Below, piece by piece: positions 47,812 through 59,961 of a stretch of 64,000 nt of DNA. Each line of letters starts with the position of its first letter. Position 1 is the first letter of the stretch. The notes under the pieces are model-generated. The model saw only the letters and a list, made by a program, of their open reading frames with translations, did not search any database and had not been told where the DNA came from. The stretch covers positions 1,116,001 through 1,180,000 of the forward strand of contig OY744473.1 in assembly GCA_963556145.1 (NCBI GenBank), in the 5' to 3' direction. The stretch is from Hygrocybe punicea (taxonomy: Eukaryota > Basidiomycota > Agaricomycetes > Agaricales > Hygrophoraceae). The position numbers and the translations under genes are program-made.

Positions 47812-49559
47812 CATCAGTAAATGGGGTTTTGACTTATTTGACTTAGCTGACTTAATCACAAGCCATAAGAGGCTAAGTAAACTAAGTGTCCGATAAGTAG
47901 ACTAAGTATATCTAAGGCACTAAGTAACATACACTTTTACTTTGTGTTTTTATTTTTCTTAAGACTTTTTTTACTTTTCATATATTCCATTGTCTTTACC
48001 CTTTTTGCTTCCTTAACACTTTTTCGTAGTTCAGTGTGGATGATTATGTAATATACATCGAAGTGGCGAGTCGAAAATTTCTCTAAGTCCAAACTTTGGC
48101 TTTATTTGTACACGGTTCGTTTTAACAACAAGGTAAGCGCTACCTCTCTTAAACGACCGCCACAACCTCCTTCTCCACCAGTGACCATGGCGAAGACCCA
48201 ACGGCGGCACCACCACCACGATGGAATGGCTGCAACACCACCACCACTGGTGCCGACAGCGATGCAACAGCGGCAACATCACCACCACCACCACCACCAG
48301 TGACGGCGGCGACGCAACGGCGGCAACACCACCAGCGGCATCACTACCACCACCACCACCAGCGGTGACATAATAGCGGCAACACCACCACCAGTGATAG
48401 CAACGCAACGGCTGCAACACCACCACCACCACCACCACCACCACCACCACCACCACCACTGCCCCAGCAACGGCGGCTACACTACGACCACCACCAGAAA
48501 CGGCACCACCAGCACCAGCACCATCACGTCGGTAGCACCACCAGCACTAGCACACCACGGCGGTAGAACCACCAGTACCACCAGCGGCGACACCAGCACC
48601 AACACAACACCAGCACCATCACGGCGGCAGCGGCTACGCTATGACCACCACCAGAAACGGTGGCACCACCACCACCAGTGGCGGCAACGCAACAGCTGCA
48701 ACACCACGACCACGACCACCAGCAACAGCAGCTACGCTGTGACCCCCACAACCACGACCACCAGCAATGGCGGCTACGCTACGACCACCACCAGAAATGG
48801 TGGCACCACCACCACCAGCTCCATCATGTCGGTAGCACCACCAGCAATAGCCCACCACGGCGGTAGAACCACCAGCAATAGCACACGACGGTGGTAGGTC
48901 CACCAGCACCACCAGCACCAGAATCAGCACCAGCACCAGCACGGCGGCAGTGGCTACGCTATGACCACCACCAGAAACGGTGGCACCACCACCAGCACAG
49001 CGGCAGCAGCAGCACCAACACCAACACCAGCACCATCACGGCGGCAGCGGCTACGCTACGACCACCACCAGTGGCAGCAATGCAACGGCTGCAACACCAC
49101 CACCACCAGCAACGGCGGCTACGCTACGACCACCACCAGAAACGGCGGCACCACCAGCACCAGCGTGGCGGCGGCGGCAACACCAGCACCACTAGCACCA
49201 CCAGCATGGCATCACCAGCAGCCGCAGCACCACCGTTAGCAGCACGGCGGCGGCGGCAGTAGCAGCACCAGCTGGATACTGGGTGTGGCATTACTCGAAC
49301 ATACTGTACTTGTCCTGTAGTTAATATAATAGTAATATATTTTATTGATTTCTGCAAATATCCATTCTAAGTGAAATAATAGAAGAATAAGTACTATTTG
49401 AGATTGATAAGTCAACAATAAGTCAGATTTAAGTCATTCAAGCAGAGAGACCTACTTAATTTCGTCTTAGTCGTCTTAGTGCTTAAGACGCTCTAAGACA
49501 GCTAAGTGCTGACTAAGAGCTGACTAAGGCGGGATAAGACCGAACCCCATTTCCTGATG
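47812..49559. mobile_element. Candidate non-autonomous element: inverted ends, CTAAGT subterminal repeats, CAC-rich core
   Basis: The left end (CATCAGTAAATGGGGTT...) matches the reverse complement of the right end at 21 of 25 positions. Inside both ends are many CTAAGT/ACTTAG hexamers (47830-47930 and 49395-49540). Between them lies about 1.1 kb of CAC/CAG/CGG trinucleotide DNA. No convincing target duplication was found, so element status is inference. The plan (short inverted ends, dense subterminal repeats, low-complexity core) is the same as the hAT-like element at 169-1608. Confidence 0.55.
48140..49270. repeat. Trinucleotide-rich array (CAC, CAG, ACG, GCG units)
   Basis: Near-continuous CAC/CAG/CGG units, with a pure CAC run around 48418-48460 and larger imperfect repeats containing TACGCTACGACCACCACCAG-like units recurring near 48475, 48625, 48770, 48950, 49045 and 49120. 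Long His/Thr/Gln-rich ORFs occur in all forward frames and Val/Gly/Trp-rich ones in reverse; these are composition artefacts. Confidence 0.85.
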
Positions 49560-50002
49560 CACTCTGAGTCCTCGTCTTCCATTAGTCGGATTTGCGTGAG
49601 ACTATATAACAGTTGAGGAATTGGCATTTAGATATTGCGGGATCACTTAGGAATTTAACTCTGTAGGTGGCGCAACGTTGGGCTCGTGAACACAGTTAAC
49701 AAGTTGGTGTGTGGCACAGCTGTGTGTGCACAGCTATTAGTGAAACGTCACGGTTTTTGAAAGAACTCTGCAACGATTGCGCAATGCTTTCCGCCCTTGA
49801 TAATCTTCTTGCTGTGGTTACGGTCAAGCAATGACAACAGACAATGTCCACTATGGTATAAGATCGACCTTGACGTCCCATGCTCATCAGTGCTGGTCAC
49901 GATCACGTTCAATTTTCATCTTCACTCCTACAATTCTCGGACAGAGCAGGCCTTTCTCGCACAATTTCAGACCTTAAATCCCCTTGCATATCTTGTCCAA
50001 TC
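49560..50002. other. Intergenic, possible promoter of the small secreted ORF
   Basis: 443 bp with no repeat. 49850-50000 is pyrimidine-rich, as often seen just upstream of fungal starts. Confidence 0.45.
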
Positions 50003-50153
50003 ATGCGTTTCTCAGTCATACTCATCACCGTTGGTACCCTTGCCGTGGCTCTAAACATTCCTGTCCAACAGTGAGGGTATTCAGAATCTGATCCGTAATG
50101 CCTGTCAATTCTTCCACAGTGTGGTACCGAGATCCTCCAATAGTATTGGGCTG
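50003..50153 (+). CDS. Possible small secreted protein, 5' part only
   Basis: The ATG at 50003 begins MRFSVILITVGTLAVALNIP, a clean signal peptide. It splices through a 49-nt intron (50071-50119) to HVVPRSSNSIGL and then meets a further donor at 50154; the next likely exon begins after CTCATAG near 50240 but soon runs into repeat DNA. A small secreted protein cut by the repeats downstream is the simplest view. There is no homology evidence, so this is tentative. Confidence 0.35.
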
Positions 50154-50406
50154 GTATGTTCATTTGTCCTTTTTAACAAAACTGGTTATTTATTTGCGCA
50201 TCTCCCAAAAAATTGGATAACCACATCATCTGACTCTCATAGACCCAATCGTAAGTGGATCCAGTTCCCATTAATAATGTGAGAATCTCCGATGCCATCT
50301 AACTCGGAGATGCCAGTCCCAATCCACTATCATCGAATCCCTCATCGTCGGGGGGACCTGTACCGACCAAGACGCGAAAAGGAAAAAAGAGACAACCCAG
50401 ACAACA

Positions 50407-50808
50407 TATGTTTTGAGATGGTGCATACATAAAGGGATTCTGACTAATACATTGACAACTGGTTACTCCAATTCTGGGTACGTTTCTACACCTGCATACA
50501 TGAAGGGACTAATAACCAATTTAGCAATGAATGTGCTCCTGTAGCTTTCAGAGGTATGTTTCTACACTGTGCATATGTGAAGGGATCCTGACTAATAAAT
50601 GGGCCTTATCAACTAGAACTAGGTGAAGCTTCGAGTACTGATAAGAAGTGTATGTTTCTACACTGTGCATACCTGAAGGGACTAATAAATAAGCATCATA
50701 ATAGCAACACCACAGGTTAGACTGCCGAGCGTGGAGAGTGTTTTGATGAGGGATCCCTGTGACATATGTAGGTTTCTACACTCTGGATACATGAAGGGTT
50801 CCTGACTA
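50407..50808 (+). repeat. Five spaced copies of a ~40-bp repeat
   Basis: Units of the type GTTTCTACACTGTGCATACA followed by TGAAGGGATCCTGACTAATA occur near 50407, 50476, 50553, 50650 and 50768, separated by unrelated 30-80 bp spacers. The copies differ at several positions. Confidence 0.8.
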
Positions 50809-51192
50809 TATTGGTAATTATTTGTGTACTGCCGACTCACAGTCGAAATAGTAGTCATAGCATTGAATCCTCTTTGTAAATATTATCAAGTAACACATGA
50901 TGATGTTGGTATGTCTCATTGTCACTACTTTGGATCAGTCTGGAGCTTATTTTGTCACACAGTGGCTGTCAATATTCAATCTGGTCTAGTTCAAGTTTAA
51001 CAAGTACAGAAATGGTTGGATGATGTGACAAAGGGTAATAAAAAGGATTACTCCAAATCAGAGGCTTACATCAGATTGGTGAAGGGTGTGGTGGTGGGGG
51101 TGTTGGACACTGAAGATGGGAAACTAGACTGAAATTAATAAATTTGGGAAAAACTTAAAGTTACAGCAGATTGGGAAATTCATCATCAGGAA

Positions 51193-51535
51193 ATCAAACA
51201 CAATATGATAATGCCTTGTAATACCTGACCAGGCATGTCATAGTTAACAACCAGTAACATTATGACAACAGTCAGGTCAATCCAGATCTTGTATGGTTAT
51301 GTAGGTGAAAATACATCATGTCAAGCATGATGACAGTCAATGTGACAAACAGTACCTATAGTATCTATCAAACACAATATGATAAATTCTGATCTGATGT
51401 GTCATGGTTACAATCCAATATCAGCATGGTAACAGTCAGGCCAACCCAGATAATGTATGGTTATGTAGGTGAAAACACATCATGTCAAGCAAGATGATAG
51501 TTAATACCAAACAATATCTTTGCTCCAACTAACGA
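51193..51535 (+). repeat. Tandem duplication, two units of about 174 bp
   Basis: Unit 1 starts ATCAAACACAATATGATA at 51193 and unit 2 with the same 18 bases at 51367. Both then contain CAGTCAGGYCAAYCCAGAT and TATGGTTATGTAGGTGAAAA in the same order. Confidence 0.8.
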
Positions 51536-51603
51536 TAGTTCATGATTGACAGAGATCTCTATAAACACATTCTCATTTGGTTTGTTGTTGCTGGAGCCCA
51601 CAA

Positions 51604-52310
51604 TTAAGACTGTGATCCATAACAGAAAGTGCACATGAAGTATTTATTATGAACTGTGATCAAAAGCTGATTTCTCAATAAACCACTCCAAGGATCCTCT
51701 GGATCATATGCGAGATCTGCATAGAAAAAGATAGGCCACTGGTCGCCGTGGATGTGCATCTCACCACTATGGAGCTTCTCTTTAATACTGAAAAAATTCA
51801 TTGGTTCATTTCAGTACATAATAGGGAGGGCCCGGGAGGTAACAAACTGAGGTAAAGACCAGTTGACTCTGGTGGGACAAAGAGTGCACCAGTCAACTCG
51901 TGATGGAATCCACAGGTTGTCTTCACCTTACGACTGAAAGCAGGTTCAAGGCTCTGTCCCTTGGGTGTTATCCAATCGAGAATGGCCAACTTCATGCCTT
52001 TTGTGTCATTGGCACAAGCCCCACTGACACCCTTCCCAACTAGAACAAAGTCACCTTAAGCGGTAGAGAAACATATTTACAAACTGCTCACTAGATTGGA
52101 TATGAACTTGACCTCTTCTGCAGATGATTCCAGTGGTTGTTTCTCAAGGTCAGGACATATTTTGAGCATCTGCTCAAATACTAGATGTTCACAATGTTCC
52201 CTACCAGAATGACAAAAATTTTACAAGTGAGAATATGCATGGTGATGGCATCAGGGTGCTCACTTTAGCGTTAGAGACTCAAGATCCACCAACTCCAATT
52301 CAGCCATGCA
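51604..52310 (-). pseudogene. Decayed transposon-associated ORF, possibly of the DUF6698 type
   Basis: Minus-strand segments read MAELELVDLESLTLK, EHCEHLVFEQMLKICPDLEK, GKGVSGACANDTKGMKLAIL, DWITPKGQSLEPAFSRKVKT, GFHHELTGALFVPP, then in a shifted frame KEKLHSGEMHIHGDQWPIFF and DLAYDPEDPWSGLLRNQLLI. This order matches a repeated basidiomycete protein of unknown function often found in repeats, which I recall as DUF6698-like. Frame changes and a stop interrupt it. Just past its 3' end, 51587-51630 resembles the Gypsy-linked sequence at 2448-2490. Confidence 0.55.
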
Positions 52311-53579
52311 AGTCAAGCTGTTTGTCATGAGAACATTCACATTACAAAATGTGTGGACAACTCGACCAAAATGGGGACAAGAGGATCACTTCAACCTTTG
52401 ATTGTCACGTGATTACGATATTGTGGGAGAAATCTACGAGTACACCTCAACAATGGCTATCAGTCCTCATCCTTCCGGGGAGGTGGACCACAAGGCTGTA
52501 GCATACGCTATTTGACACAAAACGATGGTCAGAAGATACTTCTGAGAGGAGGTGAGGTGCATTCCAGCGTACCTCTGTCATTTCAAATTTCACTCGGCCA
52601 ATAGATTCGCCATCTGCAATGGCAAGAAAAGATGTGAGAGTAGGATGCCCAACAATCGATGACAAGGTGTCGCGGTGTTGATGCGTCAGCCAATCACTGA
52701 CATAATAGTCAAATTTGCATGGGCACATATTTGGTTGGACATAATGGACTTGCTATTTTGACAAATCCGCATGACCTGTAGGTATTTGCAAGCGTTTAAC
52801 AGAGACTCTCAGATACGAACTCCACCGCAAACCGGACGCACCAGTGCCAGTATAACGTGCATGAACTTGTCAATGAATGGCTTCAGCGTTTCATTGTGCA
52901 TGACAACCAGAAATCGGCACTCACGATGCTCCAATTGCGTATTCGCTGTGTATCTTAACTCGGAAGACTGCCATGGATAATGTATAAATGCCAGTGATCA
53001 GAACTATAAGTTAACAAGGTTGTCCGAGTCGCTCACCATGAACGATGATCAATGAACGCTTATGTAAGTTTCGGCTGGAAGCTAACTTATATCAACGGAT
53101 GTCAAGAAAATCAGGAATCCGGCTTGAACTTCGCTAACTTGAACTTTCGCTAGCTTTTGCCAAGTTACTACTGGTGGACAGTATTGCTGTCAGTTTTATT
53201 TGCAGTTGCCATCATGACATCTCCCAGTTTCATCCTTGGCACCAGAGAGAGTCGAGTAAGACCCCCCATTCCAACACGTCGCGATAGTTCAAAGGTAAGT
53301 TCTTGCCCTTTTACATTCACATGGTGGAACCTTTGACGAAAGTTTTTTTTTTGTCAGAATTCGTTTGGAAATTGTTTGTCCAATTCAAGGTCGTTCCGCC
53401 GCAGTCCGCAGCCAACATCTCAGATGTTGTTGCAACGTGTGAATGTAATTAATTAACTGCTGCACTGTCTGGTGCCTCTTCCTGTGATGCCTCGAGGTTG
53501 CCTCGCCGCTGCTGGATATATTTTGGAGTCCTCAACTACAGGTGTATCTTAGGCTTAAACTTCACACCCAGCTGCGACA
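52311..53579. other. 1.3-kb stretch with no supported gene; dynamin promoter side
   Basis: Contains the second copy of the 27-nt CACGTG-bearing sequence (52392-52418). A 93-codon minus-strand ORF (52447-52728) has no recognisable motif. The last 300 bp should carry the promoter and 5' UTR of the dynamin-like gene. Confidence 0.5.
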
Positions 53580-56365
53580 ATGTCGATGGATGACACTTCT
53601 TCCATTTCCTTCACCCCGTCTACAACGCCCTCTCTCGAGGATGGCGATGTAGGGATTGGACTTTCCGACCCTACACTCTCTCAAGGCCGGCGTCGAATGC
53701 TAGACCTTATCAACCGATTGCACAGTACAGGGTGAGTTTTCTTTGGGACTGTATTTGGCCATCCCATTGTCATGCTTGACGACCAGTGTTCAAACCGACA
53801 TGGATCTTCCACAAATTGCCGTCATTGGAGCTCAAAGTGCCGGGAAATCATCCCTGATCGAGTCCATTTCGGGCATTACCTTGCCTCGCTCGGCAGGCAC
53901 CTGCACTCGGTAAAGTTGTCATGTTCGCAAATATGTGTAGCATTTGTGCTTATCGATATGCAGCTGTCCAACGGAATGCAGGCTGTCTTTCTCCAACGAT
54001 CGCTGGAAATGCGTTGTCTCGCTTCGCTTTATCAATGATGCCAATGGACAACCTTTGGGGCAGGCTCGTAATGAATCATTTGGAGCCGTAATCTACAACA
54101 AGGATGAAGTTGAAGAGCGGATCAGAAGAGCGCAAAGAGCTATTTTGAATCCCTCTACACCGTATCGTCAATTTCTCGATAATGAAGATGGAGACCCCGA
54201 GGAACGAGAGTTAACCTTCTCCAACAACTGCGTGTCGCTTCAAATCAGCGGAAAGGATGTTACAGATCTCTCATTTTGTGACTTGCCTGGTGAGTGTGAC
54301 CCAAATCATAGGTGTCCTCGCTGATTCCCAGTATGCTAGGTCTCATTGCTAGTGTGGGCAAGGGCGGCAATAATAGCGACATCGAAATGGTCCAAAACCT
54401 CGTGACGTCGTACATATCCAAGCCTAGTTGTCTGATTCTGTCCACCGTGGCTTGTGAAAGTGAGTATAGGATGTCACGTCGGCGAGATGTGTATGACCAA
54501 TAACAAACACTCTATTCAAGCCGATTTTGAGAACCAAGGAGCACATCACCTCGCCAAAACTTATGATCATGATGGCAAACGCACAATTGGTCAGTATTCG
54601 TAGGTATTGTGCCGCATTGATGACTCATCGAATGTTCGCTAGGTGTTCTCACCAAACCCGATCGGATTCCTCCAGGTGAGGAAGATCGCTGGCTTCGGTT
54701 CATTAGAAACGAATACGAGAGTCTGGAAAATGGCTGGTACTGCGTGAAGCAGCCAAATTCAAAATCCCTTGCACAAGGAATCTCTTGGGCCGAGGCTCGA
54801 GCACAAGAAAACGAATACTTCTCAATGAACGCGCCGTGGTCATCTCTCGAGAGTACCTACCAGGCCTATCTTCGAACGAGCAACCTGACGGAGCGCTTGA
54901 GCACCATTCTGTCTGAGCTCATCTCTAAAAGGTCAACTGTCTCTCATCTTCGTTTGCCTGAATGTCTGACCACTTCTTTGTGGGTAGGCTGCCAGAGATT
55001 CACGAAGAGTTGCAGAAGCTCCTTCGCAAGACGGGCGACAGTATGCAACGGCTCCCAAAACCACCATCCAGTGACCCGTTTGGAGAAGTCCTCCATCTTG
55101 TCGGGAATTTCATCCGAGATTTATCCCGACATGCCGAAGGGACTCCTGACGAAAATGGATTATTGCAGTCCATTCGGCATGCGCAGCTTCGATTCCGAAA
55201 GGCGATCAGAGCCTCAGCCCCGAGATTCCGGCCATACGAGAGGGGATCTACTGCTCCTAGTCTGTTGCCCCCCGCGGACTTTTTGACCTACGAGGAGAAC
55301 GAAGATGAGAACAGTTTCAGGAATATCGTTAATACGGAGAGTCTCATTTACATTGATGAAGTCTTTGATCGAGCTCAAACGTATGTTGCAACCTCTGCTG
55401 ATTTCCGTTGAAGCCTTCATTGCATATCATAGGGCACGTACCCGAGAGCTGCCGGACAACTATCCATTCGTTGTTCAACAAACCTATATATCATCGTTCA
55501 CGGCTAAATGGCTGGATCCGGCTCTTGATCTGTTTGATGCTATCAACAAGATCCAGACTGATCATATTCGGCAAATTATTAAGGAACATTTTAGCCATGT
55601 TGGTCGTGGGGTGCTACAGCAACTGATCCAGTGAGTAACTTCTTTGTTGAGTTGGCTTATCTCATGGTAGACGTCGGTTTTCAGGCTTACTGTCACCGAA
55701 CACTTGAAGAGTTGCCAAGATAAAACTCGGGAAAGGATCTGTTGGCTGATGGATATCGAGAAGCGAGCGTTCACACTGAACACACACTACTATTCCGATT
55801 ACAAGGACAAATTCATGTCCTTCTATCGAGCCTGTCGCGAGCTGGATGAAGAGAGTCCTTTGCTGAATAATCTCCAAAAATACAAGCCTCAGGCCTCCGT
55901 TAGACATAGCCGTGATGAAGTGTCGACTGCGATATCCCAAGTATTGTCCGCTTTACCTCAGGTTGGAATTACGGGCGTGCGGGCCGTAGACCTCGTGAAG
56001 TTGCTGCCATCTGAACCCAAGGAACCAGCACTCAATATCATGGCCGGTGTACGGGCATATTTTCAAGGTTGGATTTACTCAATTTTCATTTGCTCGATGT
56101 CCTCACAGGCAAACTCTCAGTTGCATACAAAAGATTTACAGACATCATCCCTCTCGCCATCGACTATGAATTTGTGCTTGGCATGGAGCGAGGCCTCGAA
56201 TCTGCACTATATGCAAGTCTCCAAATTAACGGACCCAACGGACAACAAATCTGCAGGGAGCTCATCCAAGAGCCTCCCAATATCTCGGCTCGTCGAGAAG
56301 CACTTCGGAATCAGATGGATCGGCTGATGACGGCTCGAAGGGAACTTTTGCACGTTGGCGTGTAA
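53580..56365 (+). CDS. Dynamin/Mx-like large GTPase
   Basis: A membrane-remodelling GTPase of the dynamin superfamily. The start at 53580 gives MSMDDTSSISFTPSTTPSLE, then RRMLDLINRLHSTG, DLPQIAVIGAQSAGKSSLIE (G1), SGITLPRSAGTCTR (G2 region), LSFCDLPG (G3), VQNLVTSYISKPSCLILSTV and GVLTKPDRIPPGEE (G4). The middle/stalk region continues through LPEIHEELQKLLRKTGDSM and QQTYISSFTAKWLDPALDLF, and the GTPase effector region ends REALRNQMDRLMTARRELLH. No PH or Pro-rich domain is present, and about 780 residues fits Mx-like or Vps1-like fungal paralogs rather than classical dynamin. About nine short introns, no breaks seen. Convergent with the transporter, 247 bp apart. Confidence 0.9.
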
Positions 56366-56612
56366 GTTGGTTGGCAGGCTACTTCGCAGGACCCCCTGTT
56401 TGTATTTTGACGCCAAAGAATTGATCACCTAGTGCTGAGATTTCTTCTGTTTTCAACCTCCTTGATTGATCAAGAATACTTAGGGCCTCCTTATCAAAGC
56501 CCTGTCAAAATGCGCGCAAGGCGCAGTTGAATGATCTTATTATTAATAATAAGCACAAACGATCGCAAGAAGTTCACGGAAACATTAGTAAGGGTGCAAA
56601 AGGTTGAATTAA

Positions 56613-59347
56613 TCAAGCAACTCCCAACTCGTCCCCTTTCTTCACAACAACACTCACATCAGGTTCCACAAGACCCATTTGGCAAGTGTTGTAACCGTTC
56701 CGCTCCAGGTACTCGCGGAACTGGGTAACGGGTACAAGTCACATCGTGAGCAACAAACAGCAAAGGTTAAGGAACCGACCAACCTTTGCATCTTCTTCTG
56801 CTATTCCATTGTAAGACAACGGGATAATGAAGAAGTAAGTGATCAGCGCGCTCAGCACCGCGAGTCCTGCAGTTCATTATATCATGATATCATCAAGTGT
56901 GCTCTCGGCGTTTCAGAAACAAAAACACAAAAACCCTTACCACTTCCAAAACAGAACGGCGCGGTGTTACCCCAAAAGCTTTCTGGCCCCCCAAAGGCTG
57001 CAAGCGTAAGATATGTTTGTCTCCATTAGTTGACATTCGAGAAGAATTTGCGCACCATGAATCATTTGGGGGAACGCTACATCATAGGCGGTGAGCCAAA
57101 AATGAACTGCTTGAACACTTGGTACAGATAATAAAATACACACCCCAAGTACCAACGAAGGCACCGACTTTACCCACGGCCGCGGCCAACCCATAAAATT
57201 GACCACGGACGCAGGTAGGACAGCTCTTGGCCGCCAGCAAACCAAGGCAGTTCCCAGGACCTGAGGAAGTGTTGGAGAGTTTCTAAGCTCCGATTCGCTG
57301 GTCGAACACTCCGACGGCGGTACGTACCAACTTCTCCAAAACTTAAGAAAAGACCGTATAAAACCTGACAAACACTTCCAAGTGGGTGATAACATCATAG
57401 AACACGGGGACGGGCAACATACAGCAAAAGCAGCGATATGCTTGGTCAGTCTATGAACGATGGAGAGAGTAAGTAACGAGTGTAGAAAGCCCATTTGTTT
57501 GACATACTGTTGATAAAGCCCACTCATGATGAAGCCAATTACGGCTTGCGACAGAAGACCGAGAATCTGGCCAGTGTTTAGAAACTCGAAAAGAAGAAAG
57601 AGAATAAACATGAATAGCCCACCATTGTATTTTTGGGGCCCAAGTAATCCAGGATGAAGGCACCACCAATAGCTCCTGTGTCCAGAGAAGATCGGTAAAA
57701 ATGCTCATGTGATCGGCAGCAACGAATGTACCTGGCAAGTTGAACAAACTAGAGGAAAATCAGATGTACAGTGTCGATGATAACAGATTGGGAGGTACGT
57801 GATGACGACGTTGAACCCAAAGACAACAGTTAAGGCGACCGCGCCCCCGGTGATGCTGTGGACGCAGTTCGGTTTCAATAATAATACAATAAATGTGCAG
57901 GCCCAACTTGTCCACCACAGTGGGAGAATAAATTCCGAACTTTGAAAGAACAATCAAAACCGAAAATTACATGATTCTGAAGTAAGAACTAACCGGATAA
58001 CTGTCGTGAGGATAACAATTGGTCAAAGGCCCGAGACGCACCAAAGATTAACAAAACAGAGTAGACATACACGATAAAATCGTAAATGAACCTGTTCACG
58101 AGACAAGCGGAAGGGTCAGCAACTGGCAGGTTTGAAATGTTAAGATTACCTACCATGTTGCTGAAATGGCCGCAAATCTCGCACCGTACCGGCGGATGAT
58201 GAGGAAGTATGGAATCTTTACGCGCTTCATGGAATCCGTTTTGTACCTGTCCGGTTCGTCCATGTTGAAACGCCAGAGAAACACTGCGACTGCCGGGATT
58301 ACGCCAAACCCAAGAGAACCCCGCCAAACGGCACGGAGATGGTGATCACCAAAGCTGCAAGAAACAGTCAAATATTGCGTTTTAATATCAAAAAAAGCAC
58401 TCACATCCAGTATAAAACCAGGGGAACAGACGCAGCGATGACGAAGCCAACGTCGATCATCCCGTCTTAAAGGGGGGGATCAGGGAATTGATGGACTCAA
58501 GGAAGTACTTGAATTGAAAACGCACTTGTGGCGAGTGCAAACCACCGATGTCGACTAGTCGCCTTGATAGCTGATTCTTCGGATTGTTCAGAAGCGGATA
58601 CTGAGCCACAGGGATACTCGGCGCCTATTCCAATGCCAAGGCAAAAACTGTATTCACGAGATGCTTAGATCAGATGAAAAGGCCAGATAGATGGGAGATC
58701 CCACCGACAGGCACTAAGCATAACCAAGAGACCATCCAAACTTCCGTGAACTCCTGATGAGCAGGCACTCAAGAAAGAGAAGACGGCAACGATTCCAGCT
58801 GCCAACATCTAAGCAGAATCAATAGATGGAGACGGTTCGGTTTAGATATACAGGGAGAGTATCGTACCATGCCGAACTTGCGACCCACTTTGTCAGAAAG
58901 ATAACCAAAGGAAAGCATGCCTAGGACTGTGCCAACGAAAGCGAGGCTGGTTAACGTCCTCGAATAATTGTGCTTTGGGTTGTTGAGAGCCGTTTTTCCG
59001 TATATCCGAACCAAGACTGCCGACGTGAAGAATTGTGCACTGATCCTCATTTCAAAACATCAAATTACTGACGAGTATTTACTGCAGGATGGTCGCTGTC
59101 AGTGTCGGTACTAGCAAAACATTAGAAATCAGACAAACCACTTCCGATGATTCCATTGGCATATCCTAAAGGTCAACTTGTTGAAGAGACGCAGACTCGT
59201 AACCGTGTAATTACACACCATCAGAGAACAAAGCGGTCCCACAACTAAATAACCAGTGTGAGTGAGCCACAACGGGTCAGAAGAGACAACGAACGCAAAG
59301 ATGAGGGATACACTTGCAATACCTTTCTTCGCCGGAACGGTAGCCAT
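56613..59347 (-). CDS. GIT1-like MFS transporter (glycerophosphoinositol / phosphate family)
   Basis: A proton-coupled plasma-membrane transporter of the PHO84/GIT1 group, which imports glycerophosphodiesters or phosphate. The start at 59347 (MATVPAKK) leads through [44 protein letters not shown] (MFS loop 2-3 signature), [57 protein letters not shown]-like loop regions, [50 protein letters not shown] and [11 protein letters not shown]. The C-terminal tail [20 protein letters not shown] is typical of GIT1 homologs; stop at 56613. More than a dozen introns; all joins I tested keep frame. Substrate is inferred from family only. Confidence 0.86.
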
Positions 59348-59958
59348 GTCTGTTCAAAGGTTGAGGGAAAGAAACGATGCAGAACTATTGCCTTTATCAA
59401 AGTTCTGTAGTAAGAATTTGATTGACTGATGAAACCGAAATTGGCATTCGTGGCAAGAACGGTTGGCATTCGAGACCTGTGAGGAGATTGCGGTCGTCCC
59501 TACCGTCGAGGAACCACTGGTTGGGATTACGGTTAGGTGCATGGGATTGGCAATACAAAGCCAGTCGCCTTCGATTCTGCACAAGGACCTGCAAAGTCAT
59601 TCCGGGTACCATTTAGGACACTGGCACGCCCATTGAAGCAGGTGCAGTCCTTGAAAGGGCATTCGATGCCTCGAAAATATCATGCCTCGAAAATATCAAC
59701 CCTCCATATCAGCTTCCATCGCCATACTAGTAATGCATCCTTCTTACCTAGTAAACGTTTACGCCAGCCGAGTACCGTGACTGAGCCTATATGACAGTCG
59801 GGTCTACGATACGCAGCCCAATTGTTCGGCACATGACTTCCACAGTAACTCTGCTGCTGCGGCGTGAACGCGTGAACGCTCATGATCAGCCTCAGCGCTC
59901 ATGCACTCATGATGATCTAAGTTCGGCATTATGTAAATATGTAGAAGTATACCCATAC
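59348..59958. other. Intergenic, transporter promoter side up to the Harbinger insertion
   Basis: 611 bp without a gene. A small direct repeat ATGCCTCGAAAATATCA occurs twice near 59668-59700. Confidence 0.5.
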
Positions 59959-59961
59959 ACT

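Noticed and set aside
48031..49262. Long poly-His/Thr/Gln and Val/Gly/Trp ORFs in all frames
   Set aside because: Composition artefact of the CAC/CAG/CGG array; all six frames are open at once.
48106..49300. CRISPR-like regular repeats
   Set aside because: Units are trinucleotides without spacers, and the genome is eukaryotic.
52447..52728. 93-codon minus-strand ORF
   Set aside because: No motif, no splice extension, and it lies in the promoter side of the dynamin-like gene.
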